A stretch of DNA of 64,000 bases from Vibrio pomeroyi (GCF_024347595.1 NZ_AP025506.1:3224001-3288000); one strand, 5' to 3'. Counted from the first letter of the stretch, positions 49,925-60,846 are shown. Notes: generated from the letters alone by a model not told the origin. Translations and numbers: made by a program.

Positions 49925-49956
49925 CAAATAAGTGCGATGATTTCGACACTTATTTG
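49925..49956. promoter_or_regulatory. 10-bp inverted repeat before the Crp/Fnr-family gene
   Basis: CAAATAAGTG and CACTTATTTG are exact complements around a 12-base spacer, just before the regulator gene and 24 bp after the olsF stop. No proper T-run follows. It could be an autoregulatory operator or the end of the olsF transcript. Confidence 0.55.
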
Positions 49957-49971
49957 GGTTAGGTTATTTTC

Positions 49972-50538
49972 ATGCACACCTCTTTTATCGAACAACTGCA
50001 AAGCTTCGACTTCTCTGAAAGTCAGATTGAATCTCTAGTCGCTGTCGCCAAGCCACTTGAACTGCCAACCAGACACATCCTTATTAACCAAGGTGAGATG
50101 GCAGGCTCAATCTACTTCGTACTTGAAGGCTTGTGTCATGCTTGCTACCTCACTAATGATGGTAAGCAATACAGCAAAGAGTTCTATTGGGAACAAGATT
50201 GGATCATCGGCTTTGAGAGTCTGATAAAAAACCAAGCTTCCCCTTACCTATTAGAAACACTAACACCCATCACAATGTTAGAGCTGCCAATGAATGCGGT
50301 AATCGAGTGGCGTGCATCGAATAACCCTTTGTATTTAAAGCTGTTAGAAACACAACTGATGCATAAGGAAAACAAAGAACGTTTCATGCTGCTCTATACC
50401 CCTGAACAACGTTACCAGCTTTTCTGCGAACACTATCCAGACCTTGAACAGCGCCTCAACGACAATCAAATTGCCGCCTATTTAGGAATAACAGCAATAA
50501 GCTTGAGTAGAATTAAAGGTCGAATTAACAATAGTTAA
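49972..50538 (+). CDS. Crp/Fnr-family transcriptional regulator
   Basis: A 188-residue protein with a cyclic-nucleotide-binding-type beta-roll (about 25-120; ILINQGEMAGSIYFVLEGLC) and a C-terminal winged HTH (NDNQIAAYLGITAISLSRIKGRIN). It lacks the N-terminal Cys cluster of Fnr, and the effector is unknown. It follows the olsF operon on the same strand and is the closest candidate for its regulation, though this is only positional. Confidence 0.87.
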   Translation: MHTSFIEQLQSFDFSESQIESLVAVAKPLELPTRHILINQGEMAGSIYFVLEGLCHACYLTNDGKQYSKEFYWEQDWIIGFESLIKNQASPYLLETLTPITMLELPMNAVIEWRASNNPLYLKLLETQLMHKENKERFMLLYTPEQRYQLFCEHYPDLEQRLNDNQIAAYLGITAISLSRIKGRINNS

Positions 50539-50595
50539 TGCCAACAATCATCGTGCATAGTACATTCAGAGCATCGATAACCTCTGGATGTAAAC

Positions 50596-51048
50596 ATGAT
50601 CACTTGGCACTCAATTCCTTTCTCTGAACTTTCAACACATCAGCTTTATCAACTACTTAAATTACGAGTAGATGTATTTGTGGTTGAGCAAACCTGCCCT
50701 TATCCAGAGCTTGACGGTAAAGACACACTCGCTGGTGTTCACCACCTTCTCGGTTACGCCGATGAGGAGCTAGTGGCGTGTGCGCGCTTATTGCCGCCGG
50801 GCACGAGTTATGACAACACCAGCATCGGCCGAGTGGCAACTAAGCAATCAGCAAGAGGCGATGGCTTAGGCCACCAATTATTGAAAGAAGCATTAACACA
50901 CTGTGAGTCTCTTTGGCCTGGCACGACCATCGATATTGGTGCACAAGAGCACCTAGAAAGTTTCTATGAAAGTCATGGATTCAAGACGATCTCTGAGATG
51001 TATCTGGAAGATGATATTCCGCACGTCGATATGAGATTAGAGAAGTAA
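50596..51048 (+). CDS. elaA: ElaA-like GNAT acetyltransferase
   Basis: A 150-residue GNAT-fold protein. The ElaA pattern LYQLLKLRVDVFVVEQTCPYPELDGKD lies at the N-terminus and the acetyl-CoA loop IGRVATKQSARGDGLGHQLLKEAL near the middle. The substrate is not known. It shares one base with the EamA gene (TAATG). Confidence 0.86.
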   Translation: MITWHSIPFSELSTHQLYQLLKLRVDVFVVEQTCPYPELDGKDTLAGVHHLLGYADEELVACARLLPPGTSYDNTSIGRVATKQSARGDGLGHQLLKEALTHCESLWPGTTIDIGAQEHLESFYESHGFKTISEMYLEDDIPHVDMRLEK

Positions 51049-51896
51049 TGTCGAATATCACTGTCGGTATCCTACTACTGATCGCAGGTAACCTGTTTGC
51101 CTCGCTTTCGGACGTAGCAGTAAAACTATTGAATGGCGAAGTACCGCCTCTTCAATATATCTTTTTCCGACAGTTGATATCTCTGCTGATAATTACTCCA
51201 CTGTGGCTGCAGCAGAAAAAGGAACAACGACGCTTACAGCAAGCCAAAGTCACCTTCATACGAGGCCAACTAATATTGATTGGCAGTGGGTGTATGGTTG
51301 TGGCAATCACTCATTTAACGTTGGCAACCGCCAACGCTGTGTTTTACGTAGCGCCCCTATTGATGTTGCCTCTTTCTATGTTTCTACTCAAAGAGCAACC
51401 TGCACTTGGGAAGGTGCTCGCCACTACCATAGGTTTCATCGGTGCGCTGATTGTCTTAAGGCCATCTCAATTTCATTGGGCAGCACTGTTTGCATTAGGC
51501 ACTGCGCTTACTCTAGCCCTGTTCAATGTATTGGTTCGAAAGCTCCCGAGTGAGCAATCGGTGGTCACGACGCTGTGGTGGACAACGTTATTCTCAATTC
51601 CGGCATCATTGATATTGTGCTTCCTGTATTGGCAACCGGTATCTATCGAGCACTTAGGATACATAGCGCTCAGCGCAACACTCATCTTGAGCTACAACGG
51701 GCTTGCGGTTGCCGCCTATCAGAAAGCACACTCAAGCCAAATCGCCTTGGCAGAATATTCAGGCTTGGTGTTTGTCGCGCTAATTGGCGCCATTTGGTTC
51801 GATGAAATCCCAGATACATTAACCTTTATCGGTATCATGCTGATCATCTTGCCACTCGCCCCTTTCAAGCGACCAAAAAAAAGAGCTAGTGCTTAG
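51048..51896 (+). CDS. EamA-family (DMT) transporter
   Basis: A 282-residue inner-membrane protein with about ten hydrophobic helices in two EamA halves and the motifs FRQLISLLIITPLWL and AEYSGLVFVALIGAIWFDEIP. DMT transporters often export amino acids or related metabolites; the substrate cannot be told. The stop codon lies inside the terminator hairpin. Confidence 0.87.
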   Translation: MSNITVGILLLIAGNLFASLSDVAVKLLNGEVPPLQYIFFRQLISLLIITPLWLQQKKEQRRLQQAKVTFIRGQLILIGSGCMVVAITHLTLATANAVFYVAPLLMLPLSMFLLKEQPALGKVLATTIGFIGALIVLRPSQFHWAALFALGTALTLALFNVLVRKLPSEQSVVTTLWWTTLFSIPASLILCFLYWQPVSIEHLGYIALSATLILSYNGLAVAAYQKAHSSQIALAEYSGLVFVALIGAIWFDEIPDTLTFIGIMLIILPLAPFKRPKKRASA

Positions 51897-51904
51897 CTCT
51901 TTTC
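51879..51904. terminator. Terminator overlapping the end of the EamA gene
   Basis: A 10-bp stem AAAAGAGCTA/TAGCTCTTTT with a GTGCT loop includes the last codons and the stop of the transporter. A- and T-runs on both sides make it usable by the convergent oapA-like gene. Confidence 0.88.
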
Positions 51905-51946
51905 TATCACGTTCATGCTGTTGAGTTCATCACTCAAGTAAGGCAC

Positions 51947-52531
51947 TTATTTACTACGGCCAAAGCCACCATCAGACAAGCGGAAGAACATCACCGATGT
52001 GTTGCCTTTCTCTAGCTGCAGGATATCAAGTTGCCCGGTCTCTGCCAGCTTAAATCGAACGAGTTGACCTTTACGGATCTGACTAAGTGGTTTGTCTGAG
52101 CCTTCGATACGCACCAATGCGTTCAAATCAGACAACGGCAAATCGTTATTTCGAAAAACCTGCGCCAGAGTATCTCCTTGCTTAACAAGGTACTCTTGCC
52201 AATTATTATTACTCGGTTCTGATGAGTTGCTGTTGGCATTTTGTTGTTCGCTTAACCCAACCGTGTTTATCTCAAGCGCAACGCGCGATGTAGTTGGAGT
52301 CACATCTACTTTTGGTTCTGGTAGCGGCACAAAAAGTAATATTAGTACGATCGGCGAAATCACCATCAAGAGTCTTTGGTGTAATTTCGGTAATGAACCC
52401 CAAGTTTGTACTGTCGAGGCTTTCATTTTATTTACATCGATCGAACTCAATTTCTCTTTGACCTGATTCAGTCGATCCTTGAATTCTGCTAAGTGGTCAA
52501 CTTTCTGTTTTTTCTTTTGACGACGATTCAT
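51947..52531 (-). CDS. OapA/YtfB-like LysM-type cell-envelope protein
   Basis: A 194-residue bitopic protein: a basic N-terminus (MNRRQKKKQKVDHLAEFKDR) with OapA_N character, a membrane helix (about 54-70, LLMVISPIVLILLFVPL), a Ser/Asn-rich linker and a C-terminal OapA/LysM-like domain (WQEYLVKQGDTLAQVFRNNDL). The E. coli relative YtfB is a glycan-binding cell-division-associated protein and sits beside fklB, as here. A role in peptidoglycan binding is inferred. Confidence 0.85.
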   Translation of the reverse strand: MNRRQKKKQKVDHLAEFKDRLNQVKEKLSSIDVNKMKASTVQTWGSLPKLHQRLLMVISPIVLILLFVPLPEPKVDVTPTTSRVALEINTVGLSEQQNANSNSSEPSNNNWQEYLVKQGDTLAQVFRNNDLPLSDLNALVRIEGSDKPLSQIRKGQLVRFKLAETGQLDILQLEKGNTSVMFFRLSDGGFGRSK

Positions 52532-52744
52532 GCCACTGCGTCCTATACATTGAATAACTACAGTATAAAAACCAAAGTACCAACAGTATAGATCTTTCCG
52601 TCACAACAAGGCTCAAAGGGAGAAAATTGACATCCCTGTGATTTGGACGCGGTAAAGCACAAGTGATCAGGGACTAGCCGTTTCTTCACGCTGCTAATAC
52701 TGGTATTCTTACCCTTTTCGTACTGACAAAAAGAGTGACTTTTC

Positions 52745-53365
52745 ATGTCTGAAGTAAAATTTGAAACTGTAGAGCAAAAAGCTAGCTACGGTATCGGTCT
52801 ACAAATGGGCCAACAACTTGCTGGTTCTGGTCTTGAAGGCCTTAACGTTGACGCAATCGCTGCTGGTATCGCAACAGCTCTAGTTGGTGACATGCCAGCT
52901 ATCGAAGTTGACGAAATCAACAACGCACTACAAGAGCTACACACTCGCGGTGAAGCTGCACGTCAAGAACTAGCTAAAGCTGCTGCTGCTGACGGCGAAG
53001 CTTTCCTAGCTGACAACGCTCTTCGTTCAGAAGTAACAGTTCTTGAGTCTGGTCTTCAGTACGAAGTACTAACTGAAGGTACTGGCGAGATCCCAACTGC
53101 AGACAAGCAAGTACGTGTTCACTACCACGGCGAACTAACTGACGGTACTGTTTTCGACAGCTCTGTATCTCGCGGTCAACCAGCTGAATTCCCAGTAACT
53201 GGCGTAATTCAAGGTTGGGTACAAGCTCTACAAATGATGCCTGTTGGCTCTAAGTGGAAGCTATACATCCCTCAAGATCTAGCATACGGTGAGCGTGGCG
53301 CAGGTGCTGCAATCCCACCATTTGCTGCTCTAGTATTTGAAGTTGAACTTCTAGCTATTCTTTAA
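52745..53365 (+). CDS. fklB: FKBP-type peptidyl-prolyl isomerase FklB
   Basis: A 206-residue homodimeric PPIase. The N-terminal dimerisation helices (about 1-85) are followed by the FKBP domain with [32 protein letters not shown] and [24 protein letters not shown], carrying the usual aromatic pocket residues. There is no signal peptide, which favours the cytoplasmic FklB over FkpA. The codon use is strongly biased, suggesting high expression. A terminator follows. Confidence 0.95.
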   Translation: MSEVKFETVEQKASYGIGLQMGQQLAGSGLEGLNVDAIAAGIATALVGDMPAIEVDEINNALQELHTRGEAARQELAKAAAADGEAFLADNALRSEVTVLESGLQYEVLTEGTGEIPTADKQVRVHYHGELTDGTVFDSSVSRGQPAEFPVTGVIQGWVQALQMMPVGSKWKLYIPQDLAYGERGAGAAIPPFAALVFEVELLAIL

Positions 53366-53424
53366 TTTTTATAAAAACCTTTAGTAAAACAAAATACTAT
53401 AGGCAAATAAAATTAAAATAATGC

Positions 53425-53454
53425 AACGGCGATGTGACTACATCGCCGTTTTTC
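53425..53454 (+). terminator. Rho-independent terminator after fklB
   Basis: An 11-bp stem AACGGCGATGT/ACATCGCCGTT on a GACT loop and a T-run. Confidence 0.93.
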
Positions 53455-53499
53455 GTTTATAGTGAAAGAGTAAATTACTTTATTACTTAAGGACGAATA

Positions 53500-53994
53500 A
53501 TGAAGAAAGTACTCATCACAGTTTTAAGCAGTCTTGCTGTTGTCTCTTGCGCGAGCACTAGCGACTCTGAACAAACCAGTTCATCATCAGATACCAACTA
53601 TTCCCAACTATCACAAACTGCACTAATGGCAGCGGTGAATATGTGGTCTCAACAAAATGAAACCACACCTCTTGCTGATACTGTTGCCGACCAAGCGTCT
53701 GTCACTACCGATCAAGCTATTGGCGGTATTGGTTCAATGTTAGCCCTTGCACAAAACTCTCTTGGTTCTACCGACAACAAAGAACTCGCTACGCTGATTC
53801 CTGGCATGTCGAGCCTTGAGTCTACTGGTCTATCATCGCTACTGAGTTCACAAGGTGCTGTTGAAAGTGCATTTTCTGGATTAGGTATGGACCCATCAAT
53901 GGTTACGACATTTGCACCAATCATTCTTCAGGCATTGCAGTCACAAGGTGCAACGAGTGGCCTGATGGACTCACTTGCGGCTATATGGCAATAA
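53500..53994 (+). CDS. DUF2780-like lipoprotein
   Basis: A 164-residue protein of unknown function. The signal MKKVLITVLSSLAVVSCAS ends in a lipobox-like VVSC (Cys17). The mature chain is Ser/Gln-rich, then shows GGIGSMLALAQNSLGSTDN, IPGMSSLESTGLSSLL and MDPSMVTTFAPIILQAL, which fit DUF2780. It stands alone between two terminators. Confidence 0.8.
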   Translation: MKKVLITVLSSLAVVSCASTSDSEQTSSSSDTNYSQLSQTALMAAVNMWSQQNETTPLADTVADQASVTTDQAIGGIGSMLALAQNSLGSTDNKELATLIPGMSSLESTGLSSLLSSQGAVESAFSGLGMDPSMVTTFAPIILQALQSQGATSGLMDSLAAIWQ

Positions 53995-54024
53995 TAGCAA
54001 ATAGCTAGCTTAAGAATTTGATAA

Positions 54025-54046
54025 GGGCACTTCGGTGCTCTTTTTT
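54025..54046 (+). terminator. Terminator after the DUF2780 gene
   Basis: A short stem GGGCAC/GTGCTC on a TTCG tetraloop and six T residues. Confidence 0.88.
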
Positions 54047-54061
54047 GTGCACGAAAGAAAA

Positions 54062-54166
<105 letters not shown>

Positions 54167-54252
54167 TTTTGAGAATCATACTAGAAAGGGCAAGTGAAAG
54201 TGCCAAACATCGTGGTGCAATTTTTATCGTGTTGTCAGATTCGATAGATACA

Positions 54253-54281
54253 AAAAAGCCGAGCTAATGCTCGGCTTTTTG
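54253..54281 (-). terminator. Terminator of the alpha operon
   Basis: A stem AAAAAGCCGAGC/GCTCGGCTTTTT with a TAAT-like loop just past the rplQ stop on the minus strand. Confidence 0.93.
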
Positions 54282-54301
54282 TATTAAGAATCTAGTATAG
54301 A

Positions 54302-54682
54302 TTACTCAGCAGCTTCTTCAGCAGCTGGGCGGTCTACAAGCTCAATGTAAGCCATTGGAGCTTTATCACCAGTACGGAAACCACATTTAAGAATGCGAGT
54401 GTAACCACCTTGGCGAGCCGCAAAACGCGGGCCTAGTTCATTAAATAGTTTTGCTACAACTTCGTTATCACGAGTGCGAGCAAATGCAAGACGACGGTTA
54501 GCAACACTGTCTGTCTTAGCTAGGGTAATCAATGGCTCAATTACGCGACGTAGTTCTTTTGCTTTTGGCACGGTAGTTTTGATAACTTCGTGACGAACAA
54601 GAGAGCTAGCCATGTTGCTGAACATCGCTTTGCGATGACTGCTGTTGCGGTTGAGTTGACGACCACTTTTACGATGGCGCAT
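54302..54682 (-). CDS. rplQ: 50S ribosomal protein L17
   Basis: A 126-residue L17: [20 protein letters not shown] start, [18 protein letters not shown] and [26 protein letters not shown]. It binds 23S rRNA near the tunnel exit and is the last gene of the alpha operon, 24 bp after rpoA. Confidence 0.98.
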   Translation of the reverse strand: MRHRKSGRQLNRNSSHRKAMFSNMASSLVRHEVIKTTVPKAKELRRVIEPLITLAKTDSVANRRLAFARTRDNEVVAKLFNELGPRFAARQGGYTRILKCGFRTGDKAPMAYIELVDRPAAEEAAE

Positions 54683-54706
54683 GACCTAATCCTTCTAACT
54701 TTTCGA

Positions 54707-55699
54707 TTAATCTTCAGCGATTGACGCTGGTGGCCAGTTTTCTAGACGCATGCCTAGAGAAAGACCACGTGAAGCAAGCACATCTTTAATCTCTGTAAGA
54801 GATTTCTTACCAAGGTTTGGCGTTTTAAGTAGCTCAACCTCAGTGCGCTGTACAAGATCACCGATGTAGTGAATCGCTTCTGCTTTCAAACAGTTAGCAG
54901 AGCGAACTGTTAGTTCAAGATCGTCTACAGGACGTAGTAGGATAGGATCGAATTCTGGCTTCTCTTCCTTCTCCTCAGGTACACGTACATCACGAAGATC
55001 TACGAACGCATCCAGTTGTTCAGCTAGAATAGTAGCTGCACGACGGATTGCTTCCTCAGGTTCTAGAGTACCGTTCGTTTCCATATCGATAACAAGCTTG
55101 TCTAAGTCAGTACGTTGTTCTACACGTGCCGCTTCTACAGCGTAAGCGATTTTATCAACCGGGCTGTAAGTAGCGTCAACTAGTAGACGACCGATTGGAC
55201 GCTCATCTTCTTCAGTATGGATACGAGCTGAAGCTGGAACGTAACCACGACCACGTTCTACTTTGATACGCATAGCGATCTCAGCGTTGTCATCCGTTAG
55301 GTGACAAATTACGTGCTCAGGGTTAGCGATCTCTACATCACCATCGTGGGTGATGTCACCTGCAACAACAGGGCCTGAGCCTGATTTGTTCAGTGTAATA
55401 AACACTTCATCTTTGCCTTCAGCAACGCGTACAGCCAAACCTTTAAGGTTTAGAAGGATTTCCAGGATATCTTCCTGAACGCCTTCTTTAGTGCTGTATT
55501 CGTGTAGCACACCTTCAATTTCAACTTCTGTTACGGCACAACCCGGCATAGAAGATAGAAGAATGCGGCGAAGAGCATTACCTAGAGTGTGGCCGAAACC
55601 GCGCTCTAATGGCTCAAGAGTTACTTTCGCGTGTGTCGTATTGATCTGTTCAATGTCAACAAGACGCGGCTTAAGAAATTCTGTTACAGAACCCTGCAT
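54707..55699 (-). CDS. rpoA: RNA polymerase alpha subunit
   Basis: A 330-residue alpha subunit. The N-terminal domain (1-235) has the dimerisation and beta/beta' contacts ([22 protein letters not shown]); after a linker with [11 protein letters not shown], the C-terminal domain (about 250-325) carries [23 protein letters not shown] and [21 protein letters not shown], the UP-element and activator contact surface. It lies between rpsD and rplQ as in E. coli. Confidence 0.98.
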   Translation of the reverse strand: MQGSVTEFLKPRLVDIEQINTTHAKVTLEPLERGFGHTLGNALRRILLSSMPGCAVTEVEIEGVLHEYSTKEGVQEDILEILLNLKGLAVRVAEGKDEVFITLNKSGSGPVVAGDITHDGDVEIANPEHVICHLTDDNAEIAMRIKVERGRGYVPASARIHTEEDERPIGRLLVDATYSPVDKIAYAVEAARVEQRTDLDKLVIDMETNGTLEPEEAIRRAATILAEQLDAFVDLRDVRVPEEKEEKPEFDPILLRPVDDLELTVRSANCLKAEAIHYIGDLVQRTEVELLKTPNLGKKSLTEIKDVLASRGLSLGMRLENWPPASIAED

Positions 55700-55721
55700 T
55701 GTGTCCTCTCTTTTTTTAACC

Positions 55722-56342
55722 TTACTTAGAGTAAAGTTCGACGATCAAGTGTTCATTGATGTCAGCTGATAGGTCAGAACGCTCAGGCATACGCTTGAAT
55801 GTACCTTCCATTTTGCCAGCATCTACTTCAATCCAAGTTGGCTTTTCACGTTGTTCAGCAACTTCTAGAGCCGCTTTAATACGAGATTGCTGTTTAGCTT
55901 TCTCGCGGATAGAAACAACGTCGTTTGCCGCTACTTTGAAAGAAGGAACGTTTACAACTTTACCGTTAACTAGGATAGACTTGTGGCTAACTAGTTGACG
56001 AGATTCAGCACGAGTAGCGCCAAAGCCCATACGGTAAACTACGTTATCAAGACGACCTTCAAGAAGCTGAAGCAGGTTTGCACCCGTGTTGCCTTTAAGA
56101 CGTGCAGCTTCTTTGTAGTAGTTGCGGAATTGTTTTTCTAGAACGCCGTAGATACGACGAACTTTTTGCTTCTCACGAAGCTGAACGCCATACTCAGATA
56201 GACGACCGCGACGAGCGCCGTGTACACCTGGTGCGTTATCAATTTTACACTTGGTATCGATCGCACGGACACCAGACTTAAGGAATAAGTCAGTACCTTC
56301 GCGACGGCTAAGCTTCAGCTTAGGACCCAAATATCTTGCCAT
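55722..56342 (-). CDS. rpsD: 30S ribosomal protein S4
   Basis: A 206-residue primary 16S rRNA binder, also the autogenous repressor of the alpha operon. [21 protein letters not shown], the S4 RNA-binding motif ([20 protein letters not shown]) and the C-terminal LIVELYSK are typical. The S4 target is the leader before rpsM. Confidence 0.98.
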   Translation of the reverse strand: MARYLGPKLKLSRREGTDLFLKSGVRAIDTKCKIDNAPGVHGARRGRLSEYGVQLREKQKVRRIYGVLEKQFRNYYKEAARLKGNTGANLLQLLEGRLDNVVYRMGFGATRAESRQLVSHKSILVNGKVVNVPSFKVAANDVVSIREKAKQQSRIKAALEVAEQREKPTWIEVDAGKMEGTFKRMPERSDLSADINEHLIVELYSK

Positions 56343-56373
56343 GATCTTTCTCCAATATTCCTAGAAACGAAAC

Positions 56374-56769
<396 letters not shown>

Positions 56770-56782
56770 CTACCTTATCCGA

Positions 56783-57139
56783 CTATTTCTTGATCGGCTT
56801 GCGCGGACCCTTACGGGTGCGAGCGTTGGTTTTAGTACGCTGTCCACGTAGTGGTAGACTGCGACGATGACGAAGACCGCGGTAACAGCCAAGGTCCATA
56901 AGACGCTTGATGTTCATCGATACTTCACGACGTAGATCACCTTCTACAGTGTACTTAGCTACACCATCACGCAGTTGATCGATCTGCTCTTCAGTTAGTT
57001 CACTGATCTTAGCATCTTCAGCAATACCCACTTCAGCTAGAATAGCTTGAGAGCGAGTTTTACCGATACCGTAGATTGCAGTAAGTGCAATTACAGAATG
57101 CTTATGATCAGGAATGTTAATGCCGGCTATACGGGCCAT
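56783..57139 (-). CDS. rpsM: 30S ribosomal protein S13
   Basis: A 118-residue S13 of the 30S head and intersubunit bridge: [35 protein letters not shown] and the basic tail [20 protein letters not shown]. First gene of the alpha operon, preceded by a structured leader. Confidence 0.98.
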   Translation of the reverse strand: MARIAGINIPDHKHSVIALTAIYGIGKTRSQAILAEVGIAEDAKISELTEEQIDQLRDGVAKYTVEGDLRREVSMNIKRLMDLGCYRGLRHRRSLPLRGQRTKTNARTRKGPRKPIKK

Positions 57140-57245
57140 TATTCACTCCTAAGGGGTTCATAAAAGAATTATCCGCAGCAAAGCCCGTTATGGATACGCT
57201 GCGGCATACTACTTCTTTTGCACGCAAAAGGTAGGCCGAGGAATA
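57130..57245 (-). promoter_or_regulatory. Alpha-operon leader, probable S4 translational repressor site
   Basis: The roughly 110 nt before rpsM contain a CCGCAGC/GCTGCGG stem whose loop holds AACGGGCTTT, the block also found in the E. coli alpha-operon pseudoknot, and an upstream CTTTTGC/GCAAAAG stem. The rpsM RBS (TTAGGAGTG) follows. S4 probably binds here to repress rpsM-rpsK-rpsD-rplQ translation; this is inferred from E. coli. Confidence 0.75.
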
Positions 57246-57287
57246 TACTCGACTCTACCTTGTATTTCAAGTAAAAATTTCTGCTAA

Positions 57288-57401
57288 TTAGCCTTGGCGT
57301 TGCTTATGCTTTGGCTCACTGCAAATCACGCGAACGACACCGTTACGCTTGATAACTTTACAGTTACGGCAGATTTTTTTAACGGAAGCACGAACTTTCA
57401 T
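57288..57401 (-). CDS. rpmJ: 50S ribosomal protein L36
   Basis: A 37-residue L36: [20 protein letters not shown], then [17 protein letters not shown]. The C-x2-C...C...H zinc ribbon is intact, so this is the zinc-containing (C+) form. It lies 41 bp after secY and ends the spc operon. Confidence 0.97.
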
Positions 57402-57442
57402 TGCTAAACTCCGTAAATGGAATCGAAATTGTCACCACCGAA

Positions 57443-58777
57443 TTAACGGCCGTAACCCTTCAGATTCGCTTTCTTTAACACAGAATCATACTGTTGTGAC
57501 ATCAGATGAGTCTGTACCTGTGCCATGAAATCCATGATAACTACCACTACGATTAGTAGTGATGTGCCGCCGAAGTAGAAACGAACGTTCCACGCGACCA
57601 TCATGAACTCAGGAATCAGACATATAAAAGTAATGTATAGAGCACCCGCAAGGGTTAGTCTAGTCATCACTTTATCGATATATTTCGCTGTCTGCTCACC
57701 TGGGCGGATACCGGGTACGAATGCACCAGACTTCTTCAAGTTATCAGCTGTTTCACGTGGGTTAAACACCAACGCTGTATAGAAGAAACAGAAGAAGATT
57801 ATAGCTGCTGCATAAAGCATTACATACAGAGGCTGACCTGGGCTAAGAGCTAATGACACGTCAGTTAACCAACCGAACGCGCTGCTTTCACCATTTTGAC
57901 CAAACCACTGTGCTAATGTTCCTGGGAACAAAATAATACTTGATGCGAAAATCGCTGGAATAACACCTGCCATATTAATCTTAAGTGGCAAGTGAGAGCT
58001 TTGTGCTGCAAAAACCTTACGACCTTGTTGACGTTTCGCATAGTTAACGACGATACGACGTTGACCACGTTCCATGAAAACTACGAAGTAGATAACAGCA
58101 AAAGACAATACAGCAATCAACAGCAGAAGAAGCACATGCAATTCACCTTGACGCGCTTGCTCGATTGTTTGACCGATTGCAGAAGGCAATCCAGCAACAA
58201 TACCTGCAAAAATCAGAATGGAAATACCATTACCGATTCCTCGCTCAGTGATTTGTTCACCTAACCACATTAAGAACATGGTACCAGTTACTAAACTCAC
58301 GGTAGCAATAAGCGTAAACATGGTTTGGTTGATAACAACCAGATTGTCGACCATGTTTGGTAAGCCTGTTGCGATACCAATAGCTTGGAATGTTGCAAGT
58401 ACAAGCGTGCCGTAGCGTGTATATTGGCTTATCTTACGACGGCCTGCTTCACCCTCTTTCTTGAGTTCCGCTAACGCTGGATGAACTACAGTTAACAATT
58501 GGACTACGATCGATGCCGAAATGTACGGCATGATACCCAATGCTAATATAGATGCACGCTCAAGAGCACCACCGGAGAACATGTTAAACATTTCAACGAT
58601 GGTACCTTTTTGCTGATCGAACAAATCGGCAAGTACAGCTGCGTCAATACCAGGGATCGGCACAAAAGAGCCGGCTCGGAATACTAAAAGTGCACCAATT
58701 ACGAATAATAAGCGCGACTTTAGTTCACTTAAGCCGCTCTGAGCACTACGAAAATCTTGTCCTGGTTTCTTAGCCAT
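57443..58777 (-). CDS. secY: SecY, core channel of the Sec translocon
   Basis: A 444-residue protein with ten membrane helices forming the protein-conducting channel with SecE and SecG. The plug region and helix 2 ([23 protein letters not shown]), the C-terminal GYGR and the cytoplasmic loop residues [22 protein letters not shown] are typical. It lies between rplO and rpmJ. Confidence 0.98.
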   Translation of the reverse strand: MAKKPGQDFRSAQSGLSELKSRLLFVIGALLVFRAGSFVPIPGIDAAVLADLFDQQKGTIVEMFNMFSGGALERASILALGIMPYISASIVVQLLTVVHPALAELKKEGEAGRRKISQYTRYGTLVLATFQAIGIATGLPNMVDNLVVINQTMFTLIATVSLVTGTMFLMWLGEQITERGIGNGISILIFAGIVAGLPSAIGQTIEQARQGELHVLLLLLIAVLSFAVIYFVVFMERGQRRIVVNYAKRQQGRKVFAAQSSHLPLKINMAGVIPAIFASSIILFPGTLAQWFGQNGESSAFGWLTDVSLALSPGQPLYVMLYAAAIIFFCFFYTALVFNPRETADNLKKSGAFVPGIRPGEQTAKYIDKVMTRLTLAGALYITFICLIPEFMMVAWNVRFYFGGTSLLIVVVVIMDFMAQVQTHLMSQQYDSVLKKANLKGYGR

Positions 58778-58797
58778 CTGTACCTCGTTCCTCGAGA

Positions 58798-59232
58798 TTA
58801 TTCCTCGATTTTACCGCCTGCAGCTTCGATTGCAGCTTTAGCGCCTTTAGTCACGCGTAGACCTTTAACAGTCACAGCTTTGCTTAGGTCACCAGAAAGA
58901 ACGATCTTAACGAATTCGATGTTCTTAGTGATAACGTTAGCAGCTTTAAGGCTGTTAAGATCAACTACGTCACCTGTTACTTTCGCTAGCTCAGCTAGAC
59001 GAACTTCAGCAGACACTAGGCTCTTACGAGAAGTGAAACCGAATTTAGGTAGACGTTGTTTTAGAGGCATTTGACCGCCTTCAAAACCTGGACGAACAGA
59101 GCCGCCAGAACGTGACTTTTGACCTTTGTGACCGCGGCCACCTGTTTTACCAAGGCCAGAACCGATACCACGACCTACACGCTTCTTAGAAGGTTTAGAG
59201 CCAGCAGCCGGTGATAGAGTATTCAAACGCAT
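58798..59232 (-). CDS. rplO: 50S ribosomal protein L15
   Basis: A 144-residue L15, with [20 protein letters not shown], the Gly-rich [19 protein letters not shown] and [14 protein letters not shown]. It lies 5 bp after rpmD and 20 bp before secY. Confidence 0.98.
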   Translation of the reverse strand: MRLNTLSPAAGSKPSKKRVGRGIGSGLGKTGGRGHKGQKSRSGGSVRPGFEGGQMPLKQRLPKFGFTSRKSLVSAEVRLAELAKVTGDVVDLNSLKAANVITKNIEFVKIVLSGDLSKAVTVKGLRVTKGAKAAIEAAGGKIEE

Positions 59233-59237
59233 TCTGA

Positions 59238-59414
59238 TTACTCCTCAATCTTAACCATGTAGTAAACCTTGTTGATCATACCGCGTACGCACGGAGTATC
59301 TTCAAGTTCTACTGTATGGTTGATGCGACGAAGACCTAGACCTTTAAGACACGCTTTGTGCTTAGGTAGGCGACCAATTGAGCTTTTAGTTTGAGTTACT
59401 TTAATAGTTGCCAT
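59238..59414 (-). CDS. rpmD: 50S ribosomal protein L30
   Basis: A 58-residue L30 starting [20 protein letters not shown]. The frame is open nine codons upstream into rpsE, but the ATG at 59412-59414 gives the family length, so it is used. Confidence 0.97.
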   Translation of the reverse strand: MATIKVTQTKSSIGRLPKHKACLKGLGLRRINHTVELEDTPCVRGMINKVYYMVKIEE

Positions 59415-59421
59415 CGTGTGC

Positions 59422-59922
59422 TTACTCCGAAATAGATTCAACAGTTAGACCACGTTTAGCAGCAACCATTTCTGGTGACTTAACGTCTACTAGAGCACCA
59501 ATCGTTGCACGAACGATGTTGATCGGGTTCGTTGAACCGTATGCTTTAGAAAGTACGTTATGTACGCCCGCAACTTCAAGTACAGCACGCATTGCACCAC
59601 CGGCAATAACACCTGTACCTTCTGCAGCTGGCTGCATGTAAACTTTAGAGCCCGAATGACGACCTTTCACCGGGTGGTGAAGAGTGCCTTCGTTTAGCGA
59701 TACTGTAACCATGTTACGGCGCGCTTTTTCCATTGCTTTTTGAATCGCAGCAGGTACTTCACGAGCTTTGCCGTAACCGAAACCTACGCGACCGTTACCG
59801 TCACCAACTACTGTTAGTGCAGTAAAGCTCATGATTCGACCACCTTTAACCGTCTTAGATACACGGTTAACAGCGATCAGCTTTTCTTGCAAATCATTAG
59901 CTTGTTGTTGTTCTTTAGCCAT
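59422..59922 (-). CDS. rpsE: 30S ribosomal protein S5
   Basis: A 166-residue S5 involved in decoding accuracy. The double-stranded RNA-binding-like N-domain ([20 protein letters not shown]) and the C-domain [20 protein letters not shown] are present. The loop around VKGGR, where spectinomycin-resistance changes occur in other bacteria, looks wild type. Confidence 0.98.
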   Translation of the reverse strand: MAKEQQQANDLQEKLIAVNRVSKTVKGGRIMSFTALTVVGDGNGRVGFGYGKAREVPAAIQKAMEKARRNMVTVSLNEGTLHHPVKGRHSGSKVYMQPAAEGTGVIAGGAMRAVLEVAGVHNVLSKAYGSTNPINIVRATIGALVDVKSPEMVAAKRGLTVESISE

Positions 59923-59936
59923 CTTCCAACCCTACC

Positions 59937-60290
59937 TTAGAATTTCAGACCAGCTTCGCGAGCAGATTCTGCTAGCGCCGCTACTCGACCGTGGTATTGG
60001 AAACCAGAACGATCAAATGCAACTGAAGCTACGCCTTTTTCAAGAGCGCGCTCAGCAACAGCTTTACCAACTGCTTTAGCTGCATCAACGTTACCAGTGT
60101 TCTTAACTTGCTCACGGATCGCTTTTTCTACAGTAGAAGCAGCTGCGATAACCTCAGAGCCGTTTGCCGCGATAACTTGTGCGTAAACATGGCGAGGAGT
60201 ACGGTGTACTACCAGGCGAGTTGCACCAAGTTCTGCAATCTTACGACGTGCACGTGTAGCACGACGGATGCGAGATGCTTTCTTATCCAT
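59937..60290 (-). CDS. rplR: 50S ribosomal protein L18
   Basis: A 117-residue 5S rRNA-binding protein: [20 protein letters not shown], then [16 protein letters not shown] and the C-terminal [20 protein letters not shown]. It lies between rplF and rpsE. Confidence 0.98.
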   Translation of the reverse strand: MDKKASRIRRATRARRKIAELGATRLVVHRTPRHVYAQVIAANGSEVIAAASTVEKAIREQVKNTGNVDAAKAVGKAVAERALEKGVASVAFDRSGFQYHGRVAALAESAREAGLKF

Positions 60291-60299
60291 AGTGATACC

Positions 60300-60833
60300 T
60301 TACTTCTTCTTAGCTTCTTTAGTACGCACATTTTCATCTGCGTAACGAACACCTTTACCTTTGTAAGGCTCAGGAGCACGGTAAGAACGAATGTCAGCCG
60401 CAACTTGACCTACTACTTGCTTATCGCAACCAGTAATGATGATCTCAGTTTGGCTAGGGCACTCAGCTTTAATACCTTCAGGTAGAGCGTGCTCTACTGG
60501 GTGAGAAAAGCCAAGAGTTAGAGCTACAGAGTTGCCTTTCATAGCAGCACGGTAACCAACACCCTTAAGAGTTAGCTTCTTAGTGAAGCCCTCAGTAACA
60601 CCCACAACCATGTTATTAACTAGAGCGCGAGCTGTACCAGCTTGTGCCCATGCGTTAGTAACGCCTTCTTTCGGACCGAAAGTTAGCTTGGTTTCTTCCT
60701 GTGCAATAACTACGGCGCTGTTAAGAACGCGAGTAAGCTCACCTTTGCTACCTTTTACAGTAACTTCTTGGCCGTTTAGTTTCACCTCTACGCCAGCTGG
60801 AATAGCGACAGGTGCTTTAGCAACACGAGACAT
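60300..60833 (-). CDS. rplF: 50S ribosomal protein L6
   Basis: A 177-residue L6 with two related domains: [20 protein letters not shown] in the first, and [13 protein letters not shown] and [20 protein letters not shown] in the second. It lies 14 bp after rpsH. Confidence 0.98.
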   Translation of the reverse strand: MSRVAKAPVAIPAGVEVKLNGQEVTVKGSKGELTRVLNSAVVIAQEETKLTFGPKEGVTNAWAQAGTARALVNNMVVGVTEGFTKKLTLKGVGYRAAMKGNSVALTLGFSHPVEHALPEGIKAECPSQTEIIITGCDKQVVGQVAADIRSYRAPEPYKGKGVRYADENVRTKEAKKK

Positions 60834-60846
60834 AATCTACTCCTTA

